Source: an uncultured Lachnospiraceae bacterium
Lineage (GTDB): Bacteria > Bacillota > Clostridia > Lachnospirales > Lachnospiraceae
NCBI GenBank assembly: GCA_944383765.1
Contig: CALWQT010000009.1
Span: 1-64,000 of the forward strand
Length of the DNA stretch: 64,000 nucleotides
Direction of reading: 5' to 3'
Made by a program: the position numbers and the translations under genes
In this document: positions 24,723-34,105 of the stretch, in pieces
Layout of the letters: the number at the start of each line of letters is the position of its first letter
How positions within the stretch are numbered: the first letter of the stretch is position 1
Notes under the pieces: generated by a model
The model's database searches: none
What the model saw: only the letters and a program-made list of their open reading frames with translations
Told to the model about the DNA's origin: nothing

Positions 24723-27700
24723 TATTATTTATATAAAATATAACAGGACAAGAAAAGAAGAATTCCAGATCAAGACATCCATCCTCAGTGAAGCGGGAGT
24801 GGTCTGGGTGGAAAAAACTGCCCTTACAGAAGCGGGAAAGGACCATATCCGTTCGTTTGACTGGAAATATGAAAAACTGAAGCAGCAGCATCAATACCTG
24901 CAGCCGGTAAAACCGGAAATCTCGGAAGACGGAAAGACGGCAAGATTTCCCTATCTGGAAGGGAAAACCCTGGCGGAGGTTCTGGGAGAAGAGATCGTGG
25001 GAGGAAAGGCCCCGGTGGAAGCCATTCGGGAAGTGATGGGAAAAATCTGCAGTGTTTTCCCGGAATATGAAAAGCCTTTTGCCATTACGGAAGAATTGAA
25101 GCAGGTGTTTGGCGAGACACCAAAGTTTCAGGATACAGCCCTGGCAGTGTCTAATATTGATGCGCTGATGGAAAATATACTGGTAACTCCGGAAGGCTGG
25201 TATTTTCTGGATTATGAATGGGTATACGATTTTCCGGTACCTCTGCATTTTGTCCAGTACCGGATCCTGTTTTATTTTTATCGGAAATACCATAGCCTTA
25301 TGAAGTACAACAGCATGGAGGAATTTCTGAGTGAATTCGGCATTCATGAGGAACTCCTGGAAGCTTACGGAGATATGGAGGAATCCTTCCAGCGTTATGT
25401 CCATGGGAATAATCAGGAATTGTACCTGCTGAACTACCGGAAAGATTATAAAGAGATGGCGGATCTGGAGGAAGAGCACAGAGAATTCCAGAAAGCCAAG
25501 GAGAAGCTGGAGCGGCTCAGTGAGCTGGAATTTGAACTGGAAAATACAGCCACCGAGCTGAAGAAACTGAAAGAAGTCCATCGTCTGACAGAAAATCATG
25601 TGGCGAATCTGGATGTGATCATCGGAGACCTGAGAAGGGAAAATGGCGAAATGGCTCAGGCTATCGGTATCCTGAACAGCCATGTGTCGTTTCCTTACCG
25701 TGTAAGGAGAAAACTGGGAGCTATTGTCAACAGAAAGTTCCCAAAAGGAACGAAAGAACGCAAAATTCTCAGTTACTGTAAGAACACCCTGCGTCATCCG
25801 GTGCGGTATATAGGGCTGTATACATCAGAAGACGGGAGAAACCGGATACATGGACATTTTACCATTGGAGATGAGTATTTTACTCATGGTATGGTTCATC
25901 TGCCTAAGGAAGAACATCCGCTGGTTTCCATTGTGATTCCGGTGTACAACCAGATTCACTATACGTATGCCTGCCTCTGTTCCATTGAGGAGCATACGAA
26001 AGATGTGCCTTATGAAGTAATCATTGCCGACGATGTATCTACGGATGCTACGGCGGAACTGTCCCGGTATGTGGAGAATGCAGTGATCTGCCGGAACAAG
26101 GAAAATCAGGGATTTTTAGGGAACTGTAACCAGGCGGCAGAGGCTGCCAGGGGGAAATATATCCTGTTTTTAAATAATGATACCCAGGTGACCGAAGGCT
26201 GGCTCTCATCCCTGGTGAACCTGATTGAATCGGATCCGTCTATTGGTATGGTAGGCTCTAAACTGGTTTATCCTGACGGCAGGCTTCAGGAAGCAGGAGG
26301 GATTATCTGGAGTGATGGTTCCGGCTGGAATTATGGACGAATGGATGACCCGGACAAGCCGGAATATAACTATGTAAAAGATGTGGATTATATTTCCGGA
26401 GCATCGATCATGCTTCCGGTATCGTTGTGGAAGCAGATAGGGGGCTTTGATAAGCGTTATGCCCCGGCATACTGTGAAGATGCGGATCTGGCGTTTGAGG
26501 TGAGGAAGGCTGGATACCGGGTGGTATATCAGCCCCTGTCCAAAGTTATCCATTTTGAAGGAATTTCCAATGGTACGGATGTAAATGGCACAGGTTTGAA
26601 GCGGTATCAGGTGGAAAACAGCAAAAAGATGCGGGAGAAATGGGCAGAAGAATTTAAAAACCAGTATGAAAATACAGGAAATCCTGATCCGTTCCGGGCA
26701 AGAGAGAGAAGCCGGGGAAAACAGATCATTCTGGTGGTGGACCATTATGTGCCTACCTTTGACAAAGATGCCGGGTCCAAATGTACGTTCCAGTATATGA
26801 AAATGTTTGTGGAAAAAGGATTTGTAGTGAAATTCCTGGGAGATAATTATGCCCATGAAGAGCCGTATACCACAGCTCTGGAGCAGCTTGGGATCGAAGT
26901 GCTTTACGGAGATGAGTACCGGACCGGAATCTGGGACTGGCTGGAAAAGCATGGAAAGGATATTGCGTTTGTTTATCTGAACCGGCCCCATATTGCGGTT
27001 AAGTATATTGACTTTATCCGTTCCCATACGGATATCAAAATCCTGTACTTTGGTCATGACCTTCATTTCTTAAGGGAAACTAGGGAATATGAGATCACTG
27101 GCGATGAGGAAATCAAGAAGTCTGCTGATTACTGGCGTTCTGTAGAATTGTCCCTGATGAAGAAGACGGATATGGCATATTATCCTTCTTATGTGGAGAG
27201 AGACCTGATTCATGATATTAACCCGAAGATCCGTGTAAAAGACATTCCTCTCTATGTGTATGAAACGTTTAAGGAGAGCCTGGATCTGGATTTTGAAAAG
27301 AAAGAAGGGCTTTTGTTTGTAGGAGGATTCGGCCATCCGCCGAACGCAGATGCTGTCCTGTGGTTCGTAAAGGAAGTGTTCCCTAAAATCCGGGAAAAGC
27401 TGGCGGTAAACTTTTATATTGTAGGTTCCCGGGTGACAGATGAGATCAAAGCCCTGGAACAGCCGGGTAATGGAGTGGTTGTAAAAGGATTTGTCAGCGA
27501 TGAGGAATTGGAAGAATTGTACCGGAAATGCCGGATCGTAGTGGTGCCTCTCCGTTATGGAGCGGGAATCAAAGGAAAAGTACTGGAAGCCATGTACAAT
27601 GGAGCTGTGGTGGTGACTACATCTATTGGTGCAGAAGGAATCAAAGAGGCGTCCGATGTACTGACAGTCCGGGATGAAGCGGATGAATTTGCAGAGGCTG

Positions 27701-27825
27701 TCATGGAGCTGTATGACGCTCCGGACAAGTGCAGACAGATTTCAGAGAACACCCAGATTTATATGAAGGAACATTTCAGTCTGGATGCAGTGTGGAACTG
27801 TTTGAAGGAAGATTTTACAAGATAA
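24715..27825 (+). CDS. 1036-residue fusion: kinase-like domain, coiled coil, GT2 and GT4
   Basis: Four parts can be read. (1) Residues 1-245 resemble an aminoglycoside-phosphotransferase/protein-kinase fold: Lys34 (V-W-V-E-K), F-P-Y-L-E-G (78-83), the catalytic-loop pattern Asp149 with Asn154 (S-N-I-D-A-L-M-E-N-I-L), and Asp166 in F-L-D-Y-E-W. (2) 245-320 is a heptad coiled coil rich in Leu, Glu and Lys. (3) 402-625 is a GT2 domain with A-D-D-V-S-T-D (438-444) and L-N-N-D-T (486-490). (4) 668-1036 is a GT4-like GT-B domain with R-Y-G-A-G-I-K-G-K near 947. Kinase plus coiled coil beside a methyltransferase recalls WbdD; the fused transferases differ. The kinase call is inferred from motifs only. 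Confidence 0.75.
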   Translation: MADIIYIKYNRTRKEEFQIKTSILSEAGVVWVEKTALTEAGKDHIRSFDWKYEKLKQQHQYLQPVKPEISEDGKTARFPYLEGKTLAEVLGEEIVGGKAPVEAIREVMGKICSVFPEYEKPFAITEELKQVFGETPKFQDTALAVSNIDALMENILVTPEGWYFLDYEWVYDFPVPLHFVQYRILFYFYRKYHSLMKYNSMEEFLSEFGIHEELLEAYGDMEESFQRYVHGNNQELYLLNYRKDYKEMADLEEEHREFQKAKEKLERLSELEFELENTATELKKLKEVHRLTENHVANLDVIIGDLRRENGEMAQAIGILNSHVSFPYRVRRKLGAIVNRKFPKGTKERKILSYCKNTLRHPVRYIGLYTSEDGRNRIHGHFTIGDEYFTHGMVHLPKEEHPLVSIVIPVYNQIHYTYACLCSIEEHTKDVPYEVIIADDVSTDATAELSRYVENAVICRNKENQGFLGNCNQAAEAARGKYILFLNNDTQVTEGWLSSLVNLIESDPSIGMVGSKLVYPDGRLQEAGGIIWSDGSGWNYGRMDDPDKPEYNYVKDVDYISGASIMLPVSLWKQIGGFDKRYAPAYCEDADLAFEVRKAGYRVVYQPLSKVIHFEGISNGTDVNGTGLKRYQVENSKKMREKWAEEFKNQYENTGNPDPFRARERSRGKQIILVVDHYVPTFDKDAGSKCTFQYMKMFVEKGFVVKFLGDNYAHEEPYTTALEQLGIEVLYGDEYRTGIWDWLEKHGKDIAFVYLNRPHIAVKYIDFIRSHTDIKILYFGHDLHFLRETREYEITGDEEIKKSADYWRSVELSLMKKTDMAYYPSYVERDLIHDINPKIRVKDIPLYVYETFKESLDLDFEKKEGLLFVGGFGHPPNADAVLWFVKEVFPKIREKLAVNFYIVGSRVTDEIKALEQPGNGVVVKGFVSDEELEELYRKCRIVVVPLRYGAGIKGKVLEAMYNGAVVVTTSIGAEGIKEASDVLTVRDEADEFAEAVMELYDAPDKCRQISENTQIYMKEHFSLDAVWNCLKEDFTR

Positions 27826-27837
27826 GGAAAAGAAACC

Positions 27838-28623
27838 ATGAAACATACATTTGCAATCTGTGCCTATGGGGATTCCCCCTATCTGGAAACCTGTATCCGC
27901 TCTTTGAAACGGCAGTCGGAGAAGACGGAGATCATTCTCTGCACTTCCACCCCCAGCCAGTATGTGAAGGAAACAGCAAAACGATATCAGATTCCGGTTT
28001 ATGTACGGGAAGGGGAAAGCGGGATCCAGGAGGATTGGAATTTTGCTTATGAGATGGCGGAAGGGGACTATGTGACCCTGGCTCATCAGGATGATATGTA
28101 TCATAAAGATTATGTCAAATTTTTGTTGCAGCGGGCAGAGCAGTATCCGGATATGACCGTATTTACCACGGATTATGCTACGGTGAAAGGAAACAGGCTT
28201 CAGAGCAGGAAAGGACTGGTGGAATGGGTGAAAGTGATTCTCCGCCTGCCATTGACCAATCCGGAATGGACGGATCGGGAGTGGGTGAAGAAAGCTGCTC
28301 TGATATTTGGAAATCCTATTTGCTGTCCTTCCTGTGCCTATCACAAAAAGCTTTTGGGGGAGGGGCCATTGTTTACTTCCAGGTTCCATTATGTGCTGGA
28401 CTGGGATACCATGTGGAAGCTGGCCGGAGAAAAAGGGCGTTTTGTCTGTGAGGAAAGGCCGCTTATCTATTATCGGGTCCATGACGGGGCCACTACAAAA
28501 CAGTGGATTGATGCCGGAGGGCGTACGGAAGAAGAAATGGCCATGTTCCGTAAGTTATGGCCGGAGCCGGCAGCCAGACTGATTGAATATTTTTACAGGA
28601 AGGCGTACAAAGCATATGACTGA
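27838..28623 (+). CDS. GT2 glycosyltransferase
   Basis: A 261-residue enzyme of the GT2 fold. The start F-A-I-C-A-Y-G-D-S-P and the H-Q-D-D-M-Y motif (83-88) give the donor and metal site. A conserved C-C-P-S-C-A-Y stretch near residue 162 holds three cysteines close together, unusual for the family. The last nine bases overlap the next gene. Donor unknown. Confidence 0.75.
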   Translation: MKHTFAICAYGDSPYLETCIRSLKRQSEKTEIILCTSTPSQYVKETAKRYQIPVYVREGESGIQEDWNFAYEMAEGDYVTLAHQDDMYHKDYVKFLLQRAEQYPDMTVFTTDYATVKGNRLQSRKGLVEWVKVILRLPLTNPEWTDREWVKKAALIFGNPICCPSCAYHKKLLGEGPLFTSRFHYVLDWDTMWKLAGEKGRFVCEERPLIYYRVHDGATTKQWIDAGGRTEEEMAMFRKLWPEPAARLIEYFYRKAYKAYD

Positions 28624-30025
28624 CAATAAGAGAAACTGGATTTATACAGGAGTTCCCCTGGCAGGGTTGTTTTTAGTTCTCTGGTATGTTTTGAGTGCTA
28701 CCAGTGATGTGGCATATTCGGATTATCTTCGCCAGACACTATCGTATCTCCCGGATGTGTGGAACCCGGAGAAATTTTTTGTCCCGGATATTCTGACCAG
28801 AATTCCCATCAATTTTCCGGTAAGGGCATTCAATGTGACGGTGCTGGGATTTTCCGTAACCTTTGATCTCATCCTGGGTGTATTGGGACTGGGACTGGCA
28901 GGATTTGTAATAGGTGCTTACTGCAGGAAAAGGAAAGTGGGAATTCCCTGGTTTTTGATCATGATGTTCCTGTTTTTCGGCCTGAATAAATGGGAGATGC
29001 TGATCAATGGTACAGGCTGGGTACATTTTCTGGCGTTTGCCTGTTTCTATTATCATTATGTGGTGTTGGACCGGGTGGAAGCCGGAGATGGAAAAAAAGG
29101 AGACAGGACCCGGCTGAAGGTCCTTCCGTTTGTGATCACGCTGTGCATTGCAGGACCTTATTGCGCGATCTATTCCGGTGTATTGCTTCTGGCATACGGT
29201 TTCCTTGCCCTGTGCAAGAAGAAAAAGAGCGGAAATTGGGACAGAAATTATCTGGTATATGCAGTTTGTGTGCTGGTTCCTCTGCTTCTTTATATGTGGA
29301 GCAATTCCAAAGTAGTGGATGGGATCAATGATATTTATAAAGGGCCCCTGCTTCCCATACTGGAAGAAAACCCGCTGATGTTTGTGAAATTTTTTGTAAA
29401 ATCTTTCGGAAGCATGATGATCGGTACGGAAGCGCTGATTTTTGCAGTGGAACATGGATATTTCCCGTATTTTGTGATTTATGGGCTTTCGGCGGCCGTT
29501 ATGGGAGCGTATCTCATCGCCCTGTGGCTGAATGTGAAATATCGCCTTTATGAAAAAACCATATTTCCGCTCATTCTGATCATGGCAGGAGGCATGAATC
29601 ATGTGCTGATCCTGCTCAGCAGATGGCGTTTCCTGGATGATGCTTACGGCATGAGTTCCCGGTATGCATTACAGTACCAGGTTGGGATTATGGGGATTCT
29701 GCTTACCGTGGCGTTTTTATGGAATCAGATGAAGAGCAGGATATTGAAAGTTCTGATCACCATATGGTGTGTGCTGATCGTTTTGGGAAATGCTTATACG
29801 GACGGAAGGGAAATTCAGGCTGCTCCTTGGCGAAAAGCATGGGCTGATACGGCCGGGGAGATGGCCCACCATCTGGAAGACTATACAGATGAAGAGATTT
29901 TAAGGCAGTTCCAGTACCGAACACCGGAACTGACGAAGGAAGCTTTGAAGGTGCTGGAAGAGAATCAGCTTAATATGTACCGCCCTGACAGCGGGTATGG
30001 AGATACGGAGGGAGAGAGTAAATGA
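28616..30025 (+). CDS. polytopic membrane protein of unknown function (possible GT-C-type transferase)
   Basis: A 469-residue protein with about 10-11 hydrophobic segments. The first outside loop carries an acidic S-D-V-A-Y-S-D-Y-L-R stretch, as in GT-C enzymes, and the penultimate loop has G-M-S-S-R-Y-A-L-Q-Y, like the S-R-Y motif of several membrane glycosyltransferase or polymerase families. I chose ATG 28616, which overlaps the previous stop; the frame upstream to 28583 is inside that gene. It could be a lipid-donor transferase or a polymerase. I do not recognise a specific family. Confidence 0.6.
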   Translation: MTDNKRNWIYTGVPLAGLFLVLWYVLSATSDVAYSDYLRQTLSYLPDVWNPEKFFVPDILTRIPINFPVRAFNVTVLGFSVTFDLILGVLGLGLAGFVIGAYCRKRKVGIPWFLIMMFLFFGLNKWEMLINGTGWVHFLAFACFYYHYVVLDRVEAGDGKKGDRTRLKVLPFVITLCIAGPYCAIYSGVLLLAYGFLALCKKKKSGNWDRNYLVYAVCVLVPLLLYMWSNSKVVDGINDIYKGPLLPILEENPLMFVKFFVKSFGSMMIGTEALIFAVEHGYFPYFVIYGLSAAVMGAYLIALWLNVKYRLYEKTIFPLILIMAGGMNHVLILLSRWRFLDDAYGMSSRYALQYQVGIMGILLTVAFLWNQMKSRILKVLITIWCVLIVLGNAYTDGREIQAAPWRKAWADTAGEMAHHLEDYTDEEILRQFQYRTPELTKEALKVLEENQLNMYRPDSGYGDTEGESK

Positions 30026-30798
30026 AGGTAGTTATCTTGGCAGGAGGGCTGGGGACCAGAATCAGCGAGGAAAGCCATCTGAAACCAAAGCCCATGGTGG
30101 AGATTGGTGAGAAACCGATCATGTGGCATATTATGAAATATTATTCTGCGTTTGGATTTCATGAATTTATTATCTGCTGCGGTTATAAGCAGCATGTGAT
30201 CAAAGAGTGGTTTGCAGATTATTATCTCCATAACAGTGATGTCACCTTTGATCTGGCTAATAACAGTATGGAGGTCCATAATAATTATTCAGAACCCTGG
30301 AAGGTGACTCTGGTGGATACCGGACTCTACACCATGACGGGAGGACGTATCCGGAGAATAAGGCCATATGTGGGGGACGAACCTTTTATGATGACCTATG
30401 GTGACGGAGTCTGCAATGTGGACCTGAATGCTCTGAAGGCGTTCCATGAGAGCCATGGGAAGATTGCCACTATTACAACAGTGAATGTGGCGCAGCTGAA
30501 AGGCGTATTGGATATTGATAAAGACAATACGGTGACGTCGTTCCGGGAAAAAGATGAGAAAGACAACAGCCTGATCAATGGCGGCTTTATGGTGTTAAAT
30601 CCGGGGATTTTTGATTATCTGGATGGAGATGATACCATTTTTGAAAGAGAACCTATGCAGAGCCTGGCGGCGGAAGGAGAACTGAAATCTTTCTATCATG
30701 ATGGTTTCTGGCAGTGTATGGATACCCAGAGAGAGATGAAAAAGCTGGAAGAACTGTGGCAGAGCGGAGAAGCTCCCTGGAAAATCTGGGATAAGTAA
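30022..30798 (+). CDS. rfbF: glucose-1-phosphate cytidylyltransferase
   Basis: A 258-residue enzyme making CDP-glucose from CTP and glucose-1-phosphate. The nucleotide-binding L-A-G-G-L-G-T-R (6-13) and K-P-K-P-M-V-E-I-G (near 22-30), then Y-G-D-G-V near 130, are typical of the RfbF group rather than of RmlA (no R-G-T-A-P). It is coupled to the preceding gene by an ATGA overlap and opens the three-gene CDP-sugar module. Confidence 0.92.
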   Translation: MKVVILAGGLGTRISEESHLKPKPMVEIGEKPIMWHIMKYYSAFGFHEFIICCGYKQHVIKEWFADYYLHNSDVTFDLANNSMEVHNNYSEPWKVTLVDTGLYTMTGGRIRRIRPYVGDEPFMMTYGDGVCNVDLNALKAFHESHGKIATITTVNVAQLKGVLDIDKDNTVTSFREKDEKDNSLINGGFMVLNPGIFDYLDGDDTIFEREPMQSLAAEGELKSFYHDGFWQCMDTQREMKKLEELWQSGEAPWKIWDK

Positions 30799-30823
30799 TA
30801 AGTCGAAAGGCAGGACAAGGGCA

Positions 30824-31879
30824 GTGAAATTAGAAGAATTGGAACAGTTTTATAAGGGAAAACGGGTGTTGGTAACAGGCCATACAGGATTTAAGGGTAC
30901 CTGGCTCTGCAGGATCCTTACTCTGGCAGGGGCGGAAGTAACAGGATACGCATTGGCTGCTCCCACGAATCCCAGCATATTTGAAAAAACGGGACTGGAA
31001 ATGACCATGGATTCTGTGATCGGTGATATCCGTGACAGAGAACAGTTGAAAAAAGTATTTGACCGGGTAAGGCCGGAGATTGTATTTCACCTTGCTGCCC
31101 AGCCTATTGTAAGAGATTCTTATAAAGAACCGGTCTATACGTATGAGACGAATGTGATGGGAACGGTAAATGTTCTGGAATGTATCCGGCAGACTGGTTC
31201 CGTAAAGTCTTTTCTGAATGTAACAACGGATAAAGTCTATGAAAACAAAGAATGGGAATATGGATACCGGGAGACTGACCCGCTGGACGGTTATGACCCT
31301 TATTCCAACAGTAAATCCTGCTCTGAGCTGGTAACTCACAGTTATAAGAAATCATTTTTTCAGGGAGGCCGGTGTGCCGTCTCAACCTGCAGGGCAGGGA
31401 ATGTGATCGGCGGAGGGGATTATGCCAATGACCGCATCATACCGGATTGTATCCGTGCGGCGGAAGCCAGGACAGATATTATTGTAAGAAATCCGTATTC
31501 TACCAGACCTTATCAGCATGTGATGGAGCCTTTGGCTGTGTATCTGGAGATTGCCATGAGACAGTGGGAAGACAGAAAATATGAAGGATATTACAATGTG
31601 GGGCCGGATGATTGTGACTGTGTGACAACAGGAGAACTGACCGACCTGTTCTGTGATGCCTGGGGAAATATGAAGTGGGTGAATATTCATGATGGCGGAC
31701 CTCATGAGGCCAGCTTCCTCAAACTGGATTGTTCCAGGATCAAGGCGGTATTCGGGTGGCGTCCCCGCCTTCATGTAAAAGAAGCGGTGGAGCTGACGGT
31801 GGAGTGGACAAAGGCTGTGGCAGCGGGAGAATCTCCTCTGGCTGTAACAGACCGGCAGATCCGGCAGTTTTTTGAATAG
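30824..31879 (+). CDS. rfbG: CDP-glucose 4,6-dehydratase
   Basis: A 351-residue short-chain dehydrogenase-type enzyme converting CDP-glucose to CDP-4-keto-6-deoxyglucose with bound NAD. The Rossmann motif T-G-H-T-G-F-K-G-T-W-L is at 18-28, the K-G-T-W form being typical of this enzyme, and the Y-S-N-S-K catalytic pair follows P-Y near 165. The start is GTG at 30824 with only a weak AAGGGC site. It sits 25 bases after rfbF. Confidence 0.92.
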   Translation: MKLEELEQFYKGKRVLVTGHTGFKGTWLCRILTLAGAEVTGYALAAPTNPSIFEKTGLEMTMDSVIGDIRDREQLKKVFDRVRPEIVFHLAAQPIVRDSYKEPVYTYETNVMGTVNVLECIRQTGSVKSFLNVTTDKVYENKEWEYGYRETDPLDGYDPYSNSKSCSELVTHSYKKSFFQGGRCAVSTCRAGNVIGGGDYANDRIIPDCIRAAEARTDIIVRNPYSTRPYQHVMEPLAVYLEIAMRQWEDRKYEGYYNVGPDDCDCVTTGELTDLFCDAWGNMKWVNIHDGGPHEASFLKLDCSRIKAVFGWRPRLHVKEAVELTVEWTKAVAAGESPLAVTDRQIRQFFE

Positions 31880-31907
31880 AGGAGAGCAGAAAGGAGACAG
31901 ATAAGCC

Positions 31908-33254
31908 ATGTTTGAACATATGACGGAGCAGGAAGCCCGGGAGCATATCCTGAAGCTGACGGGGGAATATTGCGACAGATACCATAATCAGAAAAAGGAG
32001 TTTCAGCCGGGAGACAGGATTTCTTATGCTTCCAGGGTTTATGACCGGCAGGAAATGGTGAATCTGGTAGACAGCGCCTTGGAATTCTGGCTGACTTCCG
32101 GCAGATATACCGATGAATTTGAGAAAGAATTGGGAAATTACCTGGGAGTAAAGTACTGTTCCCTTGTGAATTCCGGTTCTTCTGCCAATCTGATCGCATT
32201 TATGGCCCTTACCTCTCCTCTTTTGAAAGACAGGAGAATCAAAAGGGGAGATGAGGTGATCACGGTAGCCGCCGGTTTTCCGACCACAGTGACTCCCATG
32301 ATCCAATATGGAGCGGTCCCTGTGTTTGTAGATGTGACCATACCTCAGTATAATATTGATGTGACACAGTTGGAAGCAGCCCGGTCTGACAAAACGAAGG
32401 CAGTGATGGTAGCCCATACGCTGGGAAATCCGTTTGACCTGAAAGCGGTGAAGGAATTCTGTGACCGCTATGGGTTCTGGCTGGTGGAAGATAACTGCGA
32501 TGCTCTGGGAAGCCGTTATTCCATGGACGGAGAGATGAAATTTACCGGGACCGTAGGAGATATTGGCACTTCCAGCTTTTATCCCCCCCATCATATGACC
32601 ATGGGAGAAGGAGGAGCTGTCTATACGGATAATCCGCTGCTGAATAAGATCATACGTTCCTTCCGGGACTGGGGAAGGGATTGTGTCTGTCCGTCCGGTA
32701 TGGATAATCTGTGCGGCCACCGGTTTGACAGGCAATACGGAGAACTTCCTCTGGGATATGACCATAAATATGTATATTCTCATTTTGGATACAATTTAAA
32801 GGCTACGGATCTTCAGGCAGCTGTGGGCTGTGCCCAGTTAAAGAAGTTTCCTTCTTTTGTGGAGCGGAGGAAACATAATTTTTCCCGCCTGAAGAAGGGA
32901 CTTGCCGGTACGGAGGATAAGCTGATCCTTCCTGTGGCCTGTGAACATTCTGATCCCAGCTGGTTTGGATTCCTTCTTACCTGCAGGGAAGTGCTGGCCC
33001 GGAATCAGGTGGTACAGTATGTGGAAAGCCATGGTATCCAGACACGAATGCTGTTTGCAGGCAACCTGATCAAGCATCCCTGCTTTGATGAGATGAGGGC
33101 AGAGGGAACCGGTTACCGTGTTGTTGGAAAGCTGGAACATACCGAAAGGATCATGAGAGATACCTTCTGGGTTGGCGTATATCCGGGTATGACGGATGAG
33201 ATGATCGATTATATGGCTGCCGTGATCCGGGAGGCGGTGCAGGAGGAAAGATAA
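31908..33254 (+). CDS. rfbH: CDP-4-keto-6-deoxy-glucose 3-dehydratase (E1, RfbH type)
   Basis: A 448-residue PMP- and [2Fe-2S]-dependent dehydratase of the aminotransferase fold that removes the C3 hydroxyl on the route to 3,6-dideoxyhexoses. The usual PLP lysine is replaced by His228 (S-F-Y-P-P-H-H-M-T-M-G-E-G-G), a hallmark of E1 enzymes. Cys259, Cys261 and Cys269 form the C-x-C-x7-C half of the cluster site, and Cys197 can supply the fourth ligand. AGGAGACAG precedes the ATG. No E3 iron-sulfur flavoprotein reductase is encoded nearby, so either an unlinked reductase is used or the product differs. Confidence 0.93.
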   Translation: MFEHMTEQEAREHILKLTGEYCDRYHNQKKEFQPGDRISYASRVYDRQEMVNLVDSALEFWLTSGRYTDEFEKELGNYLGVKYCSLVNSGSSANLIAFMALTSPLLKDRRIKRGDEVITVAAGFPTTVTPMIQYGAVPVFVDVTIPQYNIDVTQLEAARSDKTKAVMVAHTLGNPFDLKAVKEFCDRYGFWLVEDNCDALGSRYSMDGEMKFTGTVGDIGTSSFYPPHHMTMGEGGAVYTDNPLLNKIIRSFRDWGRDCVCPSGMDNLCGHRFDRQYGELPLGYDHKYVYSHFGYNLKATDLQAAVGCAQLKKFPSFVERRKHNFSRLKKGLAGTEDKLILPVACEHSDPSWFGFLLTCREVLARNQVVQYVESHGIQTRMLFAGNLIKHPCFDEMRAEGTGYRVVGKLEHTERIMRDTFWVGVYPGMTDEMIDYMAAVIREAVQEER

Positions 33255-34094
33255 ATGGACAGTTACGGTCTGGAGAAAGTCCATGAAGCGAACTTAAAGA
33301 TTTTGGATGAAGTGGACAGGATTTGCCGGAAATACCGGATCCAGTATATGCTGGATGCGGGAACGCTGCTTGGAGCTGTGCGTCATAAAGGGTTTATTCC
33401 TTGGGACGACGATGTGGATATTATTTTTACCAGAGGGCAGTATGAAGCTTTCTGTAAAGTGGCTTCCAGAGAACTTCCGGAAACCATGGAATTGATGGAT
33501 TACCGCAGGCTTCATGGAGGAAAAGGATTTTATGATTTTACTTCCAGGATTCTGTATCTGCCCAGCAGAAAACATGAAAACAGCCGGGAAATGGAATTTT
33601 ATGATGGAAAGCTGAATCATTTATGGGTGGATCTGTTTGTGCTTGACGAGATTCCGGATGGAAGGCTGCAGGCCGGAGGGGTTCGCTTCCTTCAGAAAGT
33701 TTTGTACGGCCTGGCTATGGGACATCGGTTCCAGCTGGATTTTTCCAAATACAGCTGGAAAGAAAAAATAATGGTGGGAGGTTTGGCAGCTGTTGGGAAA
33801 TGCCTGCCTCTTTCCTGGATATTCCGGTGTCAGAAAAAACTTTCTGTAGCGTTCAATAAGGGAAAAAGCAGGTGTTATTATGCCAGCAATTACCAGCCGG
33901 ATTTTCTTTATGTGACCATAAAAAAAGAGTGGATAGGGAAATTATCTCAGGTGGAATTTGAAGGGCGAATGTATCTGGCGCCGGAAGATCCCCATGAGGT
34001 CCTGACGGAACTGTATGGGGATTACCGAAAGCTTCCGCCTGTGGAACAACGGGTTCCTTCCCATTCCAGTATGACAATAGAAATTTACAGATAA
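33255..34094 (+). CDS. LicD-family phosphotransferase
   Basis: A 279-residue cytoplasmic protein of the LicD nucleotidyltransferase-fold family, which moves phosphocholine or another phospho-alcohol from a CDP donor onto a glycan. The family core Y-M-L-D-A-G-T-L-L-G-A-V-R-H (31-44) and I-P-W-D-D-D-V-D-I (48-56) are complete. It begins immediately after the rfbH stop. No choline kinase or cytidylyltransferase gene is seen here, so the transferred group could be phosphocholine, phosphoglycerol or phosphoribitol. Confidence 0.85.
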   Translation: MDSYGLEKVHEANLKILDEVDRICRKYRIQYMLDAGTLLGAVRHKGFIPWDDDVDIIFTRGQYEAFCKVASRELPETMELMDYRRLHGGKGFYDFTSRILYLPSRKHENSREMEFYDGKLNHLWVDLFVLDEIPDGRLQAGGVRFLQKVLYGLAMGHRFQLDFSKYSWKEKIMVGGLAAVGKCLPLSWIFRCQKKLSVAFNKGKSRCYYASNYQPDFLYVTIKKEWIGKLSQVEFEGRMYLAPEDPHEVLTELYGDYRKLPPVEQRVPSHSSMTIEIYR

Positions 34095-34105
34095 AGAGTG
34101 GTAAG

